A stretch of DNA of 64,000 bases from Pseudomonadota bacterium (lineage in GTDB: Bacteria > Myxococcota_A > UBA796 > SXON01). A model generated the notes under the pieces. That model was not told the origin of the DNA. It saw only the letters and a program-made list of their open reading frames with translations, and did no database searches. Shown here piece by piece: positions 44,200 through 52,471 of the stretch. The stretch covers positions 56,280-120,279 of the forward strand of contig JAUXQH010000054.1 in the NCBI GenBank assembly GCA_030685065.1, read 5' to 3'. A program made the translations under genes and the position numbers. Position 1 is the first letter of the stretch. The number at the start of each line of letters is the position of its first letter.

Positions 44200-46236
44200 T
44201 CAGCGCACGCACGCGGAGGTGGAGGGGGCTGCGGCGAGGAGGGTGTCCCAGGGGTGGTCGGGGTCGTCCGAGCGGTCGTGCCATGCGACGACATCGGCCA
44301 GATCCCAGCAGCCGCGCGCGGCGTGTCCCAGGGCTACGCACCAGGCCTGGCCCTTGATCTGCCAGTCGCCGCGGCGCTTCTCGATCGTCGTCCCCTCGCA
44401 GCCCGGACCGCCCCCCGCGTAGAGGTGCTTGAGGGTGGACGAGGTCAGGGCGCCGTCCGCGAGATCGGCGCGGACGAGCAGATCGGCCCAGTGCAGATAC
44501 TGCGTGACGTCCGAAGCGGCGCCCGCCAGCCGTAGGCAATCCTCGAAGAGCTCGGGGCCGTTGACGGGGGCGTACGGGAGCCAATCCTCGGCTTGCGCGC
44601 ACACGGCGCGCGCGGCGTCCAGCTGCTCGAAAGCGGTCGGGAGGCCCGCCACCCGCGCCTGGGACACCAGCTCGCTGCGCACCAGCACCTCGGACCAGGC
44701 GCCCTCGACGCGCAGCCAGTGGTGCTCGGCGCCCGCGGGCAGGCGCTTCTGAAGCTCGTGCAGCGCATCGAGCGCGCGGCGGCAGTGCACGGCGGCCGTT
44801 ACGTCGAGGCGGTTGAGGCGGCACACCGCGGCGTCGAGGGTGCCTCGGGCGAGGAGGGCCTCGGGCTCGCGGCTGGCCGCGACGGGCTCGACGGCGGCCA
44901 ACGCCGTCGCGTAGCGGTCGGGGTTCCACCCCTCGCTCGTGTCCTGGAACCCTTGCGCCCACACCGTTGCCAGCGCACGAACGGCGGCCGACCGGGGCGT
45001 GACGCGGATCGACGCGGCGGACTCGGCCAGGATCCGGAGCTGCTCGCGCTGGGACTTGTCCCGGTTGAGCTCGGGGCGGGTCTTGTTCGCCTTCATGGCG
45101 GAGAGGGCGTCCTCCGCGGAGGTGTTCGCGTCCGCGATCTGTGACTGGTTCCAGGTGAACCCGAGGCCCCCACAGGTCGCCGCCAGGAGCGCGAACACCC
45201 CCGCGGCGCTCCACAGGCATCCGGCCTGGACCCGGCGTCGGGCGGGGTAGGAGCCGGTGCCCGTGGTGGGGCTCGTCACCTCTCGGAGGGCCCCCGCGCC
45301 GGCAAGGCCCCGAGCGCCCGTGTCCCCGGTGTGCTCGGGCACCCGCTCGGTCTCGAACGGCGGGCGATCGCCGGGGGCGTTCGGGCCCGGAGAGGTCGCC
45401 TCGGCTACCCGCTCCGTCGCCGAGCCGGGCGGCGGCGGCGTGGGGCGGTCGAGCCAATCGGTGAGCGGCGCGCCGAGCTCCAGGTGGGCCAGGAGGCCGT
45501 CGGTACGCGGCCGACGCAGCGGATCGTGCAGCCGGCAGGCCTCGAGCGCCAGGACCCAGCCGGCCGGCGCTCCGGCGGGGAACATGTACTCGACCAGCTG
45601 CGCCCAGGACCAGAGGTCGCTCGCGAGGTAGGTCCGCTGCTCGCGCTCCTGCTCGGGGGCTGCCCAGCTGCGCGTCAGGTCCCGCGTGGGCGCGTAGGCG
45701 GTGGCGTGAGCGACCTCCCGCAGGGTGTCGAGATCGATGAGGGCGATGGTCCCGTCCGGGCGGAGGACGAGGTTCTCGGACTTGAAGTCGCCGTAGGTCA
45801 CGTGGCAGGCGTGGAGCGCGACGAGGATGCGGAGGGCGTCGAGCGCGCGGGCGCCGGCGAGCTCGGGGGAGGGAGCGGGGAGGGTGTGGAGGGGATCGCC
45901 CTCGATCCAGCAGGTGGAGATCGAGATGTGGCCGTCGGCGTCTACGCCGGCGGCGACGGCCCGGGTCCAGGGGAGGGGAGGGCCGAGGTTCCGCGGGAGG
46001 CGCGCCGCCACGCGGTAGCCCTCCAGCGTGAGCTGGAGGTCGTCCGGGATGAGCCCGAGCATGCTCCCGTGCCCCTGGAGCACGATCTTCTCGACGAGCG
46101 GCCCGAGATCGGTGGGCACGCGCGTCGAGAGGAGCACCCGCGTCACGCACTCCCGCCCCGCGATCCACGTCCGCGACACGCGGCGGGAGCCGGGCACCTC
46201 GCGGAGGAGGAGCGGTTCGGGCGCCGGGACGCTCAT
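44200..46236 (-). CDS. Divergent protein kinase-like membrane protein
   Basis: 678 residues. The N-terminal 265 residues have a protein-kinase C-lobe: VTYGDFKSENLVL (Asp150, Lys152, Asn155; the usual HRD reads YGD), ALIDLDTL (Asp168; DFG reads DLD) and WAAPEQE. The glycine loop is absent and the beta-3 lysine may be Arg79 (RVAARLP), so it is either a pseudokinase or an atypical kinase. A Pro-rich linker and one span (SAAGVFALLAATCGGLGF, about 343-360) lead to a helical extracytoplasmic domain of about 300 residues. It starts 4 nt after the RodA-PBP gene, in the position of pknA/pknB in actinobacterial clusters. Confidence 0.8.
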   Translation of the reverse strand: MSVPAPEPLLLREVPGSRRVSRTWIAGRECVTRVLLSTRVPTDLGPLVEKIVLQGHGSMLGLIPDDLQLTLEGYRVAARLPRNLGPPLPWTRAVAAGVDADGHISISTCWIEGDPLHTLPAPSPELAGARALDALRILVALHACHVTYGDFKSENLVLRPDGTIALIDLDTLREVAHATAYAPTRDLTRSWAAPEQEREQRTYLASDLWSWAQLVEYMFPAGAPAGWVLALEACRLHDPLRRPRTDGLLAHLELGAPLTDWLDRPTPPPPGSATERVAEATSPGPNAPGDRPPFETERVPEHTGDTGARGLAGAGALREVTSPTTGTGSYPARRRVQAGCLWSAAGVFALLAATCGGLGFTWNQSQIADANTSAEDALSAMKANKTRPELNRDKSQREQLRILAESAASIRVTPRSAAVRALATVWAQGFQDTSEGWNPDRYATALAAVEPVAASREPEALLARGTLDAAVCRLNRLDVTAAVHCRRALDALHELQKRLPAGAEHHWLRVEGAWSEVLVRSELVSQARVAGLPTAFEQLDAARAVCAQAEDWLPYAPVNGPELFEDCLRLAGAASDVTQYLHWADLLVRADLADGALTSSTLKHLYAGGGPGCEGTTIEKRRGDWQIKGQAWCVALGHAARGCWDLADVVAWHDRSDDPDHPWDTLLAAAPSTSACVR

Positions 46237-46240
46237 GCGG

Positions 46241-49200
46241 TCACGGCGTGGCCGCGGTCGTCGCGGCCGGGAGGTAGCCGAGCGTGCGCAGCTCCTTGAT
46301 GGCCGCGACCGCGAGGGGGCCGGCCGCCGAGGCGCCGAAGCCTCCGTGGGGGACCACCGCGGTCACGACGTAGCGGCCCGGCGTCTCCGCGCCGCACGAG
46401 GGGGCCGCGTCGGGCTCCGCGATGGCGACGAACCACGAGTGGGGAAGCGTGACCTGCGCGGGCCGGATCTTCCAGGGGGCCTCGTCGCGCGTGCCGGGGG
46501 CGTCGGCGGTGCCGGTCTTGCCGTAGATGCGCACCCCGGGGACCTTCGGGAGGCGCGCGCCCGTGCCCGATCGCATCACGCCCTCCATCCCGGCGAGCAC
46601 GGGCGCGAGGGCCTCCGGCGCGTCCAGGAGCGGAGCCGCCGTGCAGACGCCGCCGAAGGCGAGGTCGGGCGGGCAGCGGCGGTAGGTGCCGCCCGCGGCG
46701 ACGGCGCCGACGAGCCGCGCGGCCTGGGTGACGTTCCAGGAGCCCGCGCCTTGGCCGAACCCGGTCTGCGCGAGGCGACGGCTGCCGAGGGCGCCGAGGC
46801 CGGTGAAGTCGCCGTCACGCTCCTGGTCGAGGCCCGGGTTGCCGAACTCCACGCCCGCCGCGCGGAGCGCCCGATAGGCCTCCGGGCCGAGGTCGAGCGC
46901 GAGCTGACCGAAGAACACGTTGGAGCTCTTGGTGATCGCCGCGACGAGGTCGAGATCGCCGCGGGCGCCGCCGTCGCCGTGATCGTGGATGGGGCGGCTC
47001 CACGCGGGGAGGGTGAAGGACGGGCGGCCGTCATGCATCGTGTTGCACGGGAAGCGGGGCGAGGCGGCGGCGGGACAGGTGGACGAGGTGGAGTCGGCTT
47101 GCGACGTGCGCGCGGCGGTCGCCTCGACCCGCCCCGCCTTGGCCGCCGCGACCGCCGAGAGGACCTTGAACACCGAGCCCGCCTGCCAGACGCCGTGCGC
47201 GCCGGTCTTGTCGGACCAGGCCCCGTAGATGCCCATGAACTTCGGATCGGCCGCGAGCCGCTGCTTCCGCCACGCGGCGCCGCTCGGGTCGTAGTCGGGC
47301 CACTGGGCGCGTGCGAGCACCTCGCCGGTGGCCGGATCGAGGACGACGAGCGCGGCGGCGCCGACGCTGCTCTTGGCCGCCGCAGCGCGGACGAGGGGCG
47401 CGATCGCGGCCTGCAGGCGCGCGTCGAGCGTGAGCTTGACCGAGCGCTGGGCCACGTCCGCGGAGAGGACCTGGATGGCCGCCTCGCGCTCGACCAGCGG
47501 GAGGCGCGCGAGCGGCAGGAGCGTGGCGAGATCGGGCGTGGCGAGGGCGACGCGGCGGATGCGGTCGGCGCCCGTACCCGAGGGCGGGGCGCCGCCCAGA
47601 CGCGTGTAGGCCGCCTGCGCGTGCGCGCGTTCGGAGGTGGCCTCGTTTGCCGCGGACGGCACGGCGAGGAGGAGCCGCTCGACATCCCCGACGGCGCCGA
47701 GCCAGATGGCGGGGCCGTCGGCCTTGTCGGGGTAGCCGCGGAGCCGCGCTTCTTGTTGCCGCTCGATGCTCCACTTCGCGCGGAGGAGCCCGCCACCGGC
47801 GGGCCCGAGGACGGTGCCGAGGGCGTCGCCCAGGGGGTTCTCGCGGGTGCCCGCGACGGGGGAGGTCGCCAGGGGCTGATCGTTCCGGTCGAGGATGTCG
47901 CCCCGGCGGATCGCGGCCGCGATGGACGAGAGGCGGCGATCCTGGAGGAGGACGGGCGTGCCGTCTGCCAGGGTGGTCACGACGCCGCGCAGGCTGGTCT
48001 CGTCGCGCCCGACCACGGCCGCGAGGAGGGTAGCCACGAGGCCGAGCGCGGTGAGGGTGCCGACGGCGATCTGCACGTGGCGGACGCCGCCCGCGATCTC
48101 CCGGAGCTCGTCCGTCGCGACGCGGGCCTCGCCGTCGTCCCCGAGCCGGGCGAGCAGGGCCGCGATCGCCCAGAAGGCGACCATGCTGGTCTTGCCGAAG
48201 GAGAGGAACGGCACCACCACGCCGGTGAGCGGGATGACCCCGAAGGTGCCCCCGAGGATCGTGGCGGCCTGCGCGACCACGAGCATCCCGAGGCCCGCGG
48301 CCATCAGGGCGCGCTCGGGCGTGCGGTTGCGCGCGGCGACGCGCAGGCCGTCGGTGACCGCGACGCCGAGGAGCACGAGCCACGCGAGGCCCCCCAGCAC
48401 GCCGAGCTCCTCGATGAGATGGGCGTAGACGAGATCGGTGTGGCCCGCGGGGATGCCGCCCGGAAACGCGGTGCCGAGGCCGCTGCCGTTCCAGCCGCCC
48501 GCCGCCATCGCCCAGAAGCCCAACGCGAGCTGGTCGCCGTTGGGGAGGCCATTGAGCCAGGGATCGGCCCACATCCGCAGGCGCGTCTGCACGGTGCCGG
48601 CCGGAGCGAGCTCGGGGGACACGGCGAGCAGCGCGAGCGTCGTGCCGAAGGTGCCGAGCGCGAGCATCACCCAGCCGGGGCTGCGGGTCGCCAGGTAGAA
48701 GAGCCCGAGGAACACCGCCGCGAGGATCAGCGTGGGACCGAGGTCCTTGACGAGGAACAGGCCCGCCCATGTGGCGAGCAACGCGACGAGCGCGGGGACC
48801 AGGAGCGTGGGGCGGGGGAGGCGGAGGATGCCCGCGCGCACCCGCTGGAAGCGGATCTTGCCCGCGCGGCGCCCGAGCGCGTCCGCCGCGAAAAGGACCG
48901 CCCCCACCTTCACCAGCTCGATGGGCTGGGTGCCGAAGAGGTTGATGCGCTGGCCGGAGCGGCCGGGGGACTCCCCGAAGAGGGCGAGCGCCACGAGCAG
49001 CGCGAGGGCGCCGCCCCCGATGAGCCAGCGCCCGCGCGAGATCCACGCGCCGATGTCCCCGGGGAGCGCCAGGATCGAGGAGGCCGCCACACAGCCGTAG
49101 AAGACCCCCTGCGCGAAGCCGGGGCCCGGCCAGTCCGCGCGGAAGGGGCTCCCGTAGCCGAGCTGCACGACGAGCCCGAGCCCCGCGGCCGCCCCGATCG

Positions 49201-49456
49201 CGGGGAGGAGGAGGGGAGTCCGGATGTGTCGGCCGCCGCGGAGCCCGGTGGCGCCGCGGACGAGGGCGAGCAGCAAGAGCCCGCCCGCGAACCAGAGGGC
49301 GGCCTCGTCGCCGGCCGCGCGCACCAGCGCGGAGTCGCCGGTCTGGGCGCGCGCGGCGGCGGTGGCGAGGGTGCCGTCGATGGCGAAGCGTGCGCCGAAC
49401 CAGCCGGCGAGCGCGACGGCGCAGAGGAGGATGAGCTCGACCAGGAGCAGGATCAC
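46241..49456 (-). CDS. Fused SEDS glycosyltransferase and class B penicillin-binding protein (RodA/FtsW-PBP)
   Basis: A 1071-residue protein that joins both halves of a peptidoglycan synthase. Residues 1-440 are a polytopic RodA/FtsW domain with GTQPIELVKVG (Gln177-Glu180) and GHTDLVYAHLIEELG (catalytic-type Asp341). A further span (about 461-483) precedes a class B PBP: RRGDILDRNDQPLA, then the transpeptidase motifs SVFK (Ser761/Lys764), SSN (844-846) and KTG (980-982). All catalytic residues are present. rodA and pbpA are separate neighbours in actinobacteria; here they are one frame. It overlaps the PP2C gene by 4 nt. Confidence 0.93.
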   Translation of the reverse strand: MILLLVELILLCAVALAGWFGARFAIDGTLATAAARAQTGDSALVRAAGDEAALWFAGGLLLLALVRGATGLRGGRHIRTPLLLPAIGAAAGLGLVVQLGYGSPFRADWPGPGFAQGVFYGCVAASSILALPGDIGAWISRGRWLIGGGALALLVALALFGESPGRSGQRINLFGTQPIELVKVGAVLFAADALGRRAGKIRFQRVRAGILRLPRPTLLVPALVALLATWAGLFLVKDLGPTLILAAVFLGLFYLATRSPGWVMLALGTFGTTLALLAVSPELAPAGTVQTRLRMWADPWLNGLPNGDQLALGFWAMAAGGWNGSGLGTAFPGGIPAGHTDLVYAHLIEELGVLGGLAWLVLLGVAVTDGLRVAARNRTPERALMAAGLGMLVVAQAATILGGTFGVIPLTGVVVPFLSFGKTSMVAFWAIAALLARLGDDGEARVATDELREIAGGVRHVQIAVGTLTALGLVATLLAAVVGRDETSLRGVVTTLADGTPVLLQDRRLSSIAAAIRRGDILDRNDQPLATSPVAGTRENPLGDALGTVLGPAGGGLLRAKWSIERQQEARLRGYPDKADGPAIWLGAVGDVERLLLAVPSAANEATSERAHAQAAYTRLGGAPPSGTGADRIRRVALATPDLATLLPLARLPLVEREAAIQVLSADVAQRSVKLTLDARLQAAIAPLVRAAAAKSSVGAAALVVLDPATGEVLARAQWPDYDPSGAAWRKQRLAADPKFMGIYGAWSDKTGAHGVWQAGSVFKVLSAVAAAKAGRVEATAARTSQADSTSSTCPAAASPRFPCNTMHDGRPSFTLPAWSRPIHDHGDGGARGDLDLVAAITKSSNVFFGQLALDLGPEAYRALRAAGVEFGNPGLDQERDGDFTGLGALGSRRLAQTGFGQGAGSWNVTQAARLVGAVAAGGTYRRCPPDLAFGGVCTAAPLLDAPEALAPVLAGMEGVMRSGTGARLPKVPGVRIYGKTGTADAPGTRDEAPWKIRPAQVTLPHSWFVAIAEPDAAPSCGAETPGRYVVTAVVPHGGFGASAAGPLAVAAIKELRTLGYLPAATTAATP

Positions 49457-50763
49457 GGCGTGCCTGGCGCCTTCGGGGACGCGCCCTCCGCCGGCGGGAT
49501 CGGCGGGGCGTCGGGCGGTTCGGGGGCCTCGGGGGTGGGGGGCGCCTCCCCGAGGACGATGACGTGGGTCTGCTCGGGGACCACGGGGCCCTCGTAGGCG
49601 GGCCCCGGCGCGCCCGTCGTCTCGAAGAACACGTCTCGCAGGGTGATCTCCCCGGTGCCGGTGCTCACGATCCGGACCGAGCCCGCCTTCACGCGGGTGT
49701 CCTCGACGTGGAGCTTCGCCCCCTCGGCCAGCACGATCGTGAGCGCGCCCTCGAGCTCGAACGTCGTGAGCTCGAGATCGAGCGTGGCGCCCTCGCCCAC
49801 CTCTACCCGCCAGTCGATCCCCCGCACCTGGGTGCCGCGCACGTCGAGGTGCGCCCCGCCGATGATGGTGGTGGTCTTGCCCGCCTCGACCTGGACCTGC
49901 GGGGGGGATCCGAACTGCGTGACGACGGCTACCCGATCCGGCAGCTGGACGACGGGGGGCAGGCGGCGCCCGAAGAGGGCGACCGCCGCGAGCGCGGCCA
50001 TCGCGACGAACAGGCCGACGGTGACGGCGAAGCCGAGGCGCCGGGGGCTACGACCGCGCCGGAACCGGCCGATCCGCACCGCGACGACCGTGACGTTGTC
50101 GGGCCCTCCGCGCGCGAGCGCGAGCGCGATGAGGCGGGCCGTCGCCGCGTCCGCGTCTCCGCCCTCCCTCCAGAGGCGCACGAGCTCGGAGGCCAGCTCC
50201 TCCTTCGGCACCGCGTCGTGCAGGCCGTCGCTCGCGAGCACCAGGAGGTCCCCCCGGGCGATGGGAAACCGGCCGGTCTCCACCCAGTCCCCCTCCATCG
50301 TCTTGCGGCCGAGGTCCCGGGCGACCGGGCGCTTGCTGGCACCCGCGCTGTCGCCGGTGGCGACGTGGTCGTGGGTGAGCTGCCGCACCCCCTTCGCGTT
50401 CGTGATCCACGCCCGGGTGTCCCCCACGTGCGCGACCGCGATGCTGCGCCCGTTGTCCTCGATCCGGACGGCCGTCGCGACGGCGCCCATGTCCTTCTGG
50501 GACGGCTCGGCCTCGGCCTGTCGGAGAATACGGGCGCGGGCCTCCTTCATCGCGGCGGTGAGGACGGTCTCGCTGGCGAGGTGCGGGAGGTTCGGCACCT
50601 CGGCGATGGCGGCCGCGGCGATGGCGGCGGCGACCTCGCCAGCCTCCTGGCCCCCCATGCCGTCGATCACGGCGAACAGCCCCTGCTCGGGGCGGCAGAC
50701 CGCGGCGTCCTCGTTGTGCGGGCGCACGCGTCCGGTGTGCGTGCGGGCGGAGGCGGTCATCAT
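49453..50763 (-). CDS. PP2C-family serine/threonine phosphatase, membrane-anchored
   Basis: 436 residues. The PP2C core (1-235) carries the metal-binding motifs RPHNEDAAV, FAVIDGMGGQEAGE, AHVGDTRAW, LLVLASDGLHD and GGPDNVTVV. One membrane span (FAVTVGLFVAMAALAAVALF, about 248-268) leads to a beta-rich extracytoplasmic domain of about 110 residues with a Pro-rich end. The layout is that of mycobacterial PstP. I use the ATG at 50763, which overlaps the upstream FHA gene by 4 nt (ATGA); the open frame beyond lies within that gene. Expected to reverse Ser/Thr phosphorylation made by the linked kinase. Confidence 0.93.
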   Translation of the reverse strand: MMTASARTHTGRVRPHNEDAAVCRPEQGLFAVIDGMGGQEAGEVAAAIAAAAIAEVPNLPHLASETVLTAAMKEARARILRQAEAEPSQKDMGAVATAVRIEDNGRSIAVAHVGDTRAWITNAKGVRQLTHDHVATGDSAGASKRPVARDLGRKTMEGDWVETGRFPIARGDLLVLASDGLHDAVPKEELASELVRLWREGGDADAATARLIALALARGGPDNVTVVAVRIGRFRRGRSPRRLGFAVTVGLFVAMAALAAVALFGRRLPPVVQLPDRVAVVTQFGSPPQVQVEAGKTTTIIGGAHLDVRGTQVRGIDWRVEVGEGATLDLELTTFELEGALTIVLAEGAKLHVEDTRVKAGSVRIVSTGTGEITLRDVFFETTGAPGPAYEGPVVPEQTHVIVLGEAPPTPEAPEPPDAPPIPPAEGASPKAPGTP

Positions 50764-51659
50764 GGGCCCCCTCCGGCGGGACGCTGGACGGTGAGCTTCA
50801 TCTCGCCTCCGGACAGGACGATCTCGACGGGGAGCTTCTCGCGGACGGCCTGGCCGGGCGCGAGGGCGGCCCCGCCGACGGTGACGGGGTTGCTGTCGCC
50901 CGGCTCGCGGGACACCTCGACGTGGTCCCCGTCGACCCGGACCATGACCTGCCGGCGGTTGATGCGGGGGCCCGCCCCGGGGATGGCGACATGGTCGCTG
51001 CCCGCGTGGGGATGCGCGCGACCGAGCACGTGGCGAACGCTCCCGCGGAGGACGATGTCCCCGGTCGGGGCGCGCAGGATCACCGCGCCGACGGGCACGG
51101 TGCCGAGCCCGCCGGCGGAGAGGCTCGGGGAGAGCGCCCCCGGGGCGGCGCCGGACCCGGCCGGCTTCTGCTTGTCCAGCCGCACGGTGATCTCGCCGGC
51201 GCCGGGTACGGCGGCCTGGGCGTCGGGAACGTGGCGGGCGTGGAGCACCCCGTGGCCGGCCTCGACTTCGTCCGCGTCGTCGACGAGCAGGCGCACGGTG
51301 AGCGCGCCGACCGTCACCGCGTCGATGCGGACGAGCTCTTCGTAGAGGATGGGCCCCAGGTCCTTCTGCAGGCTCTGCTCGATGGGGCGGAGCCGGTCGT
51401 GATCGGCGCGGGAGAGGAACACCCGGTACTCGTTCCACACCTGGGGCTGGCCGGTGGCGCTCTTGAAGGGGCAGGTGACCATGGCGGCGGTGACGGCCTG
51501 GCCGATCGCCCAGGCGTCCACCACGACCACCGGCTGCGGTTCGAAGGCCTTCCCGAGCACCTCGGCGAACGCGCCCAACCAGCTGCCCTTTCGCTTCACC
51601 TTCGAGAAGTCGGCCCGGAACCGATCCGGACTCTCGGCCTTGAGCATCGGCTTGAGCAA
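50760..51659 (-). CDS. FhaA-like FHA-domain protein
   Basis: A 299-residue soluble protein. The N-terminal 140 residues (WLGAFAEVLGKAF, NEYRVFLSRADHDRLRPIEQ, DLGPILYEELV, LTVRLLVDD) resemble the N-terminal domain of actinobacterial FhaA (DUF3662). After a Pro/Gly linker comes a C-terminal FHA domain: VLGRAHPHAGSDHVAI, INRRQVMVRVDGD, SNPVTVGGAAL, though the canonical SRRH reads NRRQ. It would bind phospho-threonine or act as a scaffold. The start is TTG at 51659 (GGAGGGG three bases upstream) or ATG at 51647. It abuts the upstream FHA gene and overlaps the PP2C gene. Confidence 0.8.
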   Translation of the reverse strand: MLKPMLKAESPDRFRADFSKVKRKGSWLGAFAEVLGKAFEPQPVVVVDAWAIGQAVTAAMVTCPFKSATGQPQVWNEYRVFLSRADHDRLRPIEQSLQKDLGPILYEELVRIDAVTVGALTVRLLVDDADEVEAGHGVLHARHVPDAQAAVPGAGEITVRLDKQKPAGSGAAPGALSPSLSAGGLGTVPVGAVILRAPTGDIVLRGSVRHVLGRAHPHAGSDHVAIPGAGPRINRRQVMVRVDGDHVEVSREPGDSNPVTVGGAALAPGQAVREKLPVEIVLSGGEMKLTVQRPAGGGP

Positions 51660-52400
51660 CTACCCCTCCGCCGCGTCGAGACGGAGGACGACGCGACCGT
51701 CGTGTCCGTCGTGGAGCTCCACCCTGTCACCGACGCGCAGGGGCAGCCGCCCGGACGCGGTCATGGCGGGACGAAGCTGGGTGCCGTCCCGCCGCACCAC
51801 GATCAGGAACTCGCCCTGCTGGCGGGCCTCGACCTCGAGCAGCGCGCCGCTCCGGCGCAGGATCGCGGCGGCTCGGCTGATCCAGGCGAGCGAGTCGGTC
51901 AACACGATGTCGTTCGGGAGCCGTTGGTCGTCCGGGTGCTCCTGGTGCCAGCGCCCACGCCCCATCCGCCACTCCTTGCGGGCCAGGTCGACCGGGAAGC
52001 GGGCGCCGTCGTTGTCGCCTCCCTCGACCACGAGGATGCCGCCGAGCGCCTGCTCGTCCTCCTGGATCGTGATCCCGGCGGGCTCGCCGCGCTCGACCTT
52101 GTAGCGGCGCGCCGGCAGGGTTTCGCTGGCGACCAGCCGGTTCTGGAGGCGGGCCTCCAGATCCCGCTCGAAGGAGGGGTCGGCGACAAAACCGCGGAGA
52201 GTGACGATGCTGCCCTCGGCCGCGCGGATGTCCACCCGCACCCCCGCCGGGAACACCTCGCGTCCACGCGCCGCGTGCCGCTTCAACGCGAGGATGCCCT
52301 CTTCGACCTGCCGCAGGAGGTCCTCGCGGCCGAGCTCGTCGTCGCCGCCCGCGAAGGAGCGTCGAATCGTGTCGAAGAAGCCTGACTTGAACACGCTCAT
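51660..52400 (-). CDS. FHA-domain protein
   Basis: A 246-residue soluble protein. The first half (VEEGILALKRHAARGREVFP, then VRVDIRAAEGSIVTLRGF and DLEARLQNRLV) looks like another FhaA-type N-terminal domain. The second half is a variant FHA domain: WRMGRGRW, LPNDIVLTDSLAWISRAAA, and RVGDRVELHDG. The loop between the first strands is longer than usual. I use the ATG at 52400; the open frame upstream overlaps the GGDEF gene and is not conserved-looking. It sits directly before the FhaA-like gene, like the fhaA/fhaB pair of actinobacteria. Confidence 0.77.
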   Translation of the reverse strand: MSVFKSGFFDTIRRSFAGGDDELGREDLLRQVEEGILALKRHAARGREVFPAGVRVDIRAAEGSIVTLRGFVADPSFERDLEARLQNRLVASETLPARRYKVERGEPAGITIQEDEQALGGILVVEGGDNDGARFPVDLARKEWRMGRGRWHQEHPDDQRLPNDIVLTDSLAWISRAAAILRRSGALLEVEARQQGEFLIVVRRDGTQLRPAMTASGRLPLRVGDRVELHDGHDGRVVLRLDAAEG

Positions 52401-52471
52401 GCGAGTCCCTCGGACGCCGAACGTATCCGCGAACGGGGCCGCGTGGCCCGCCGGCTCCACACACGAGCCCT

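Noticed and set aside
46028..49597. A 1189-codon open frame on the plus strand across the RodA-PBP and kinase-like genes
   Set aside because: It is antisense to genes with clear catalytic motifs; its translation is Arg/Glu/Gly low complexity, as expected from GC-rich codon shadow.
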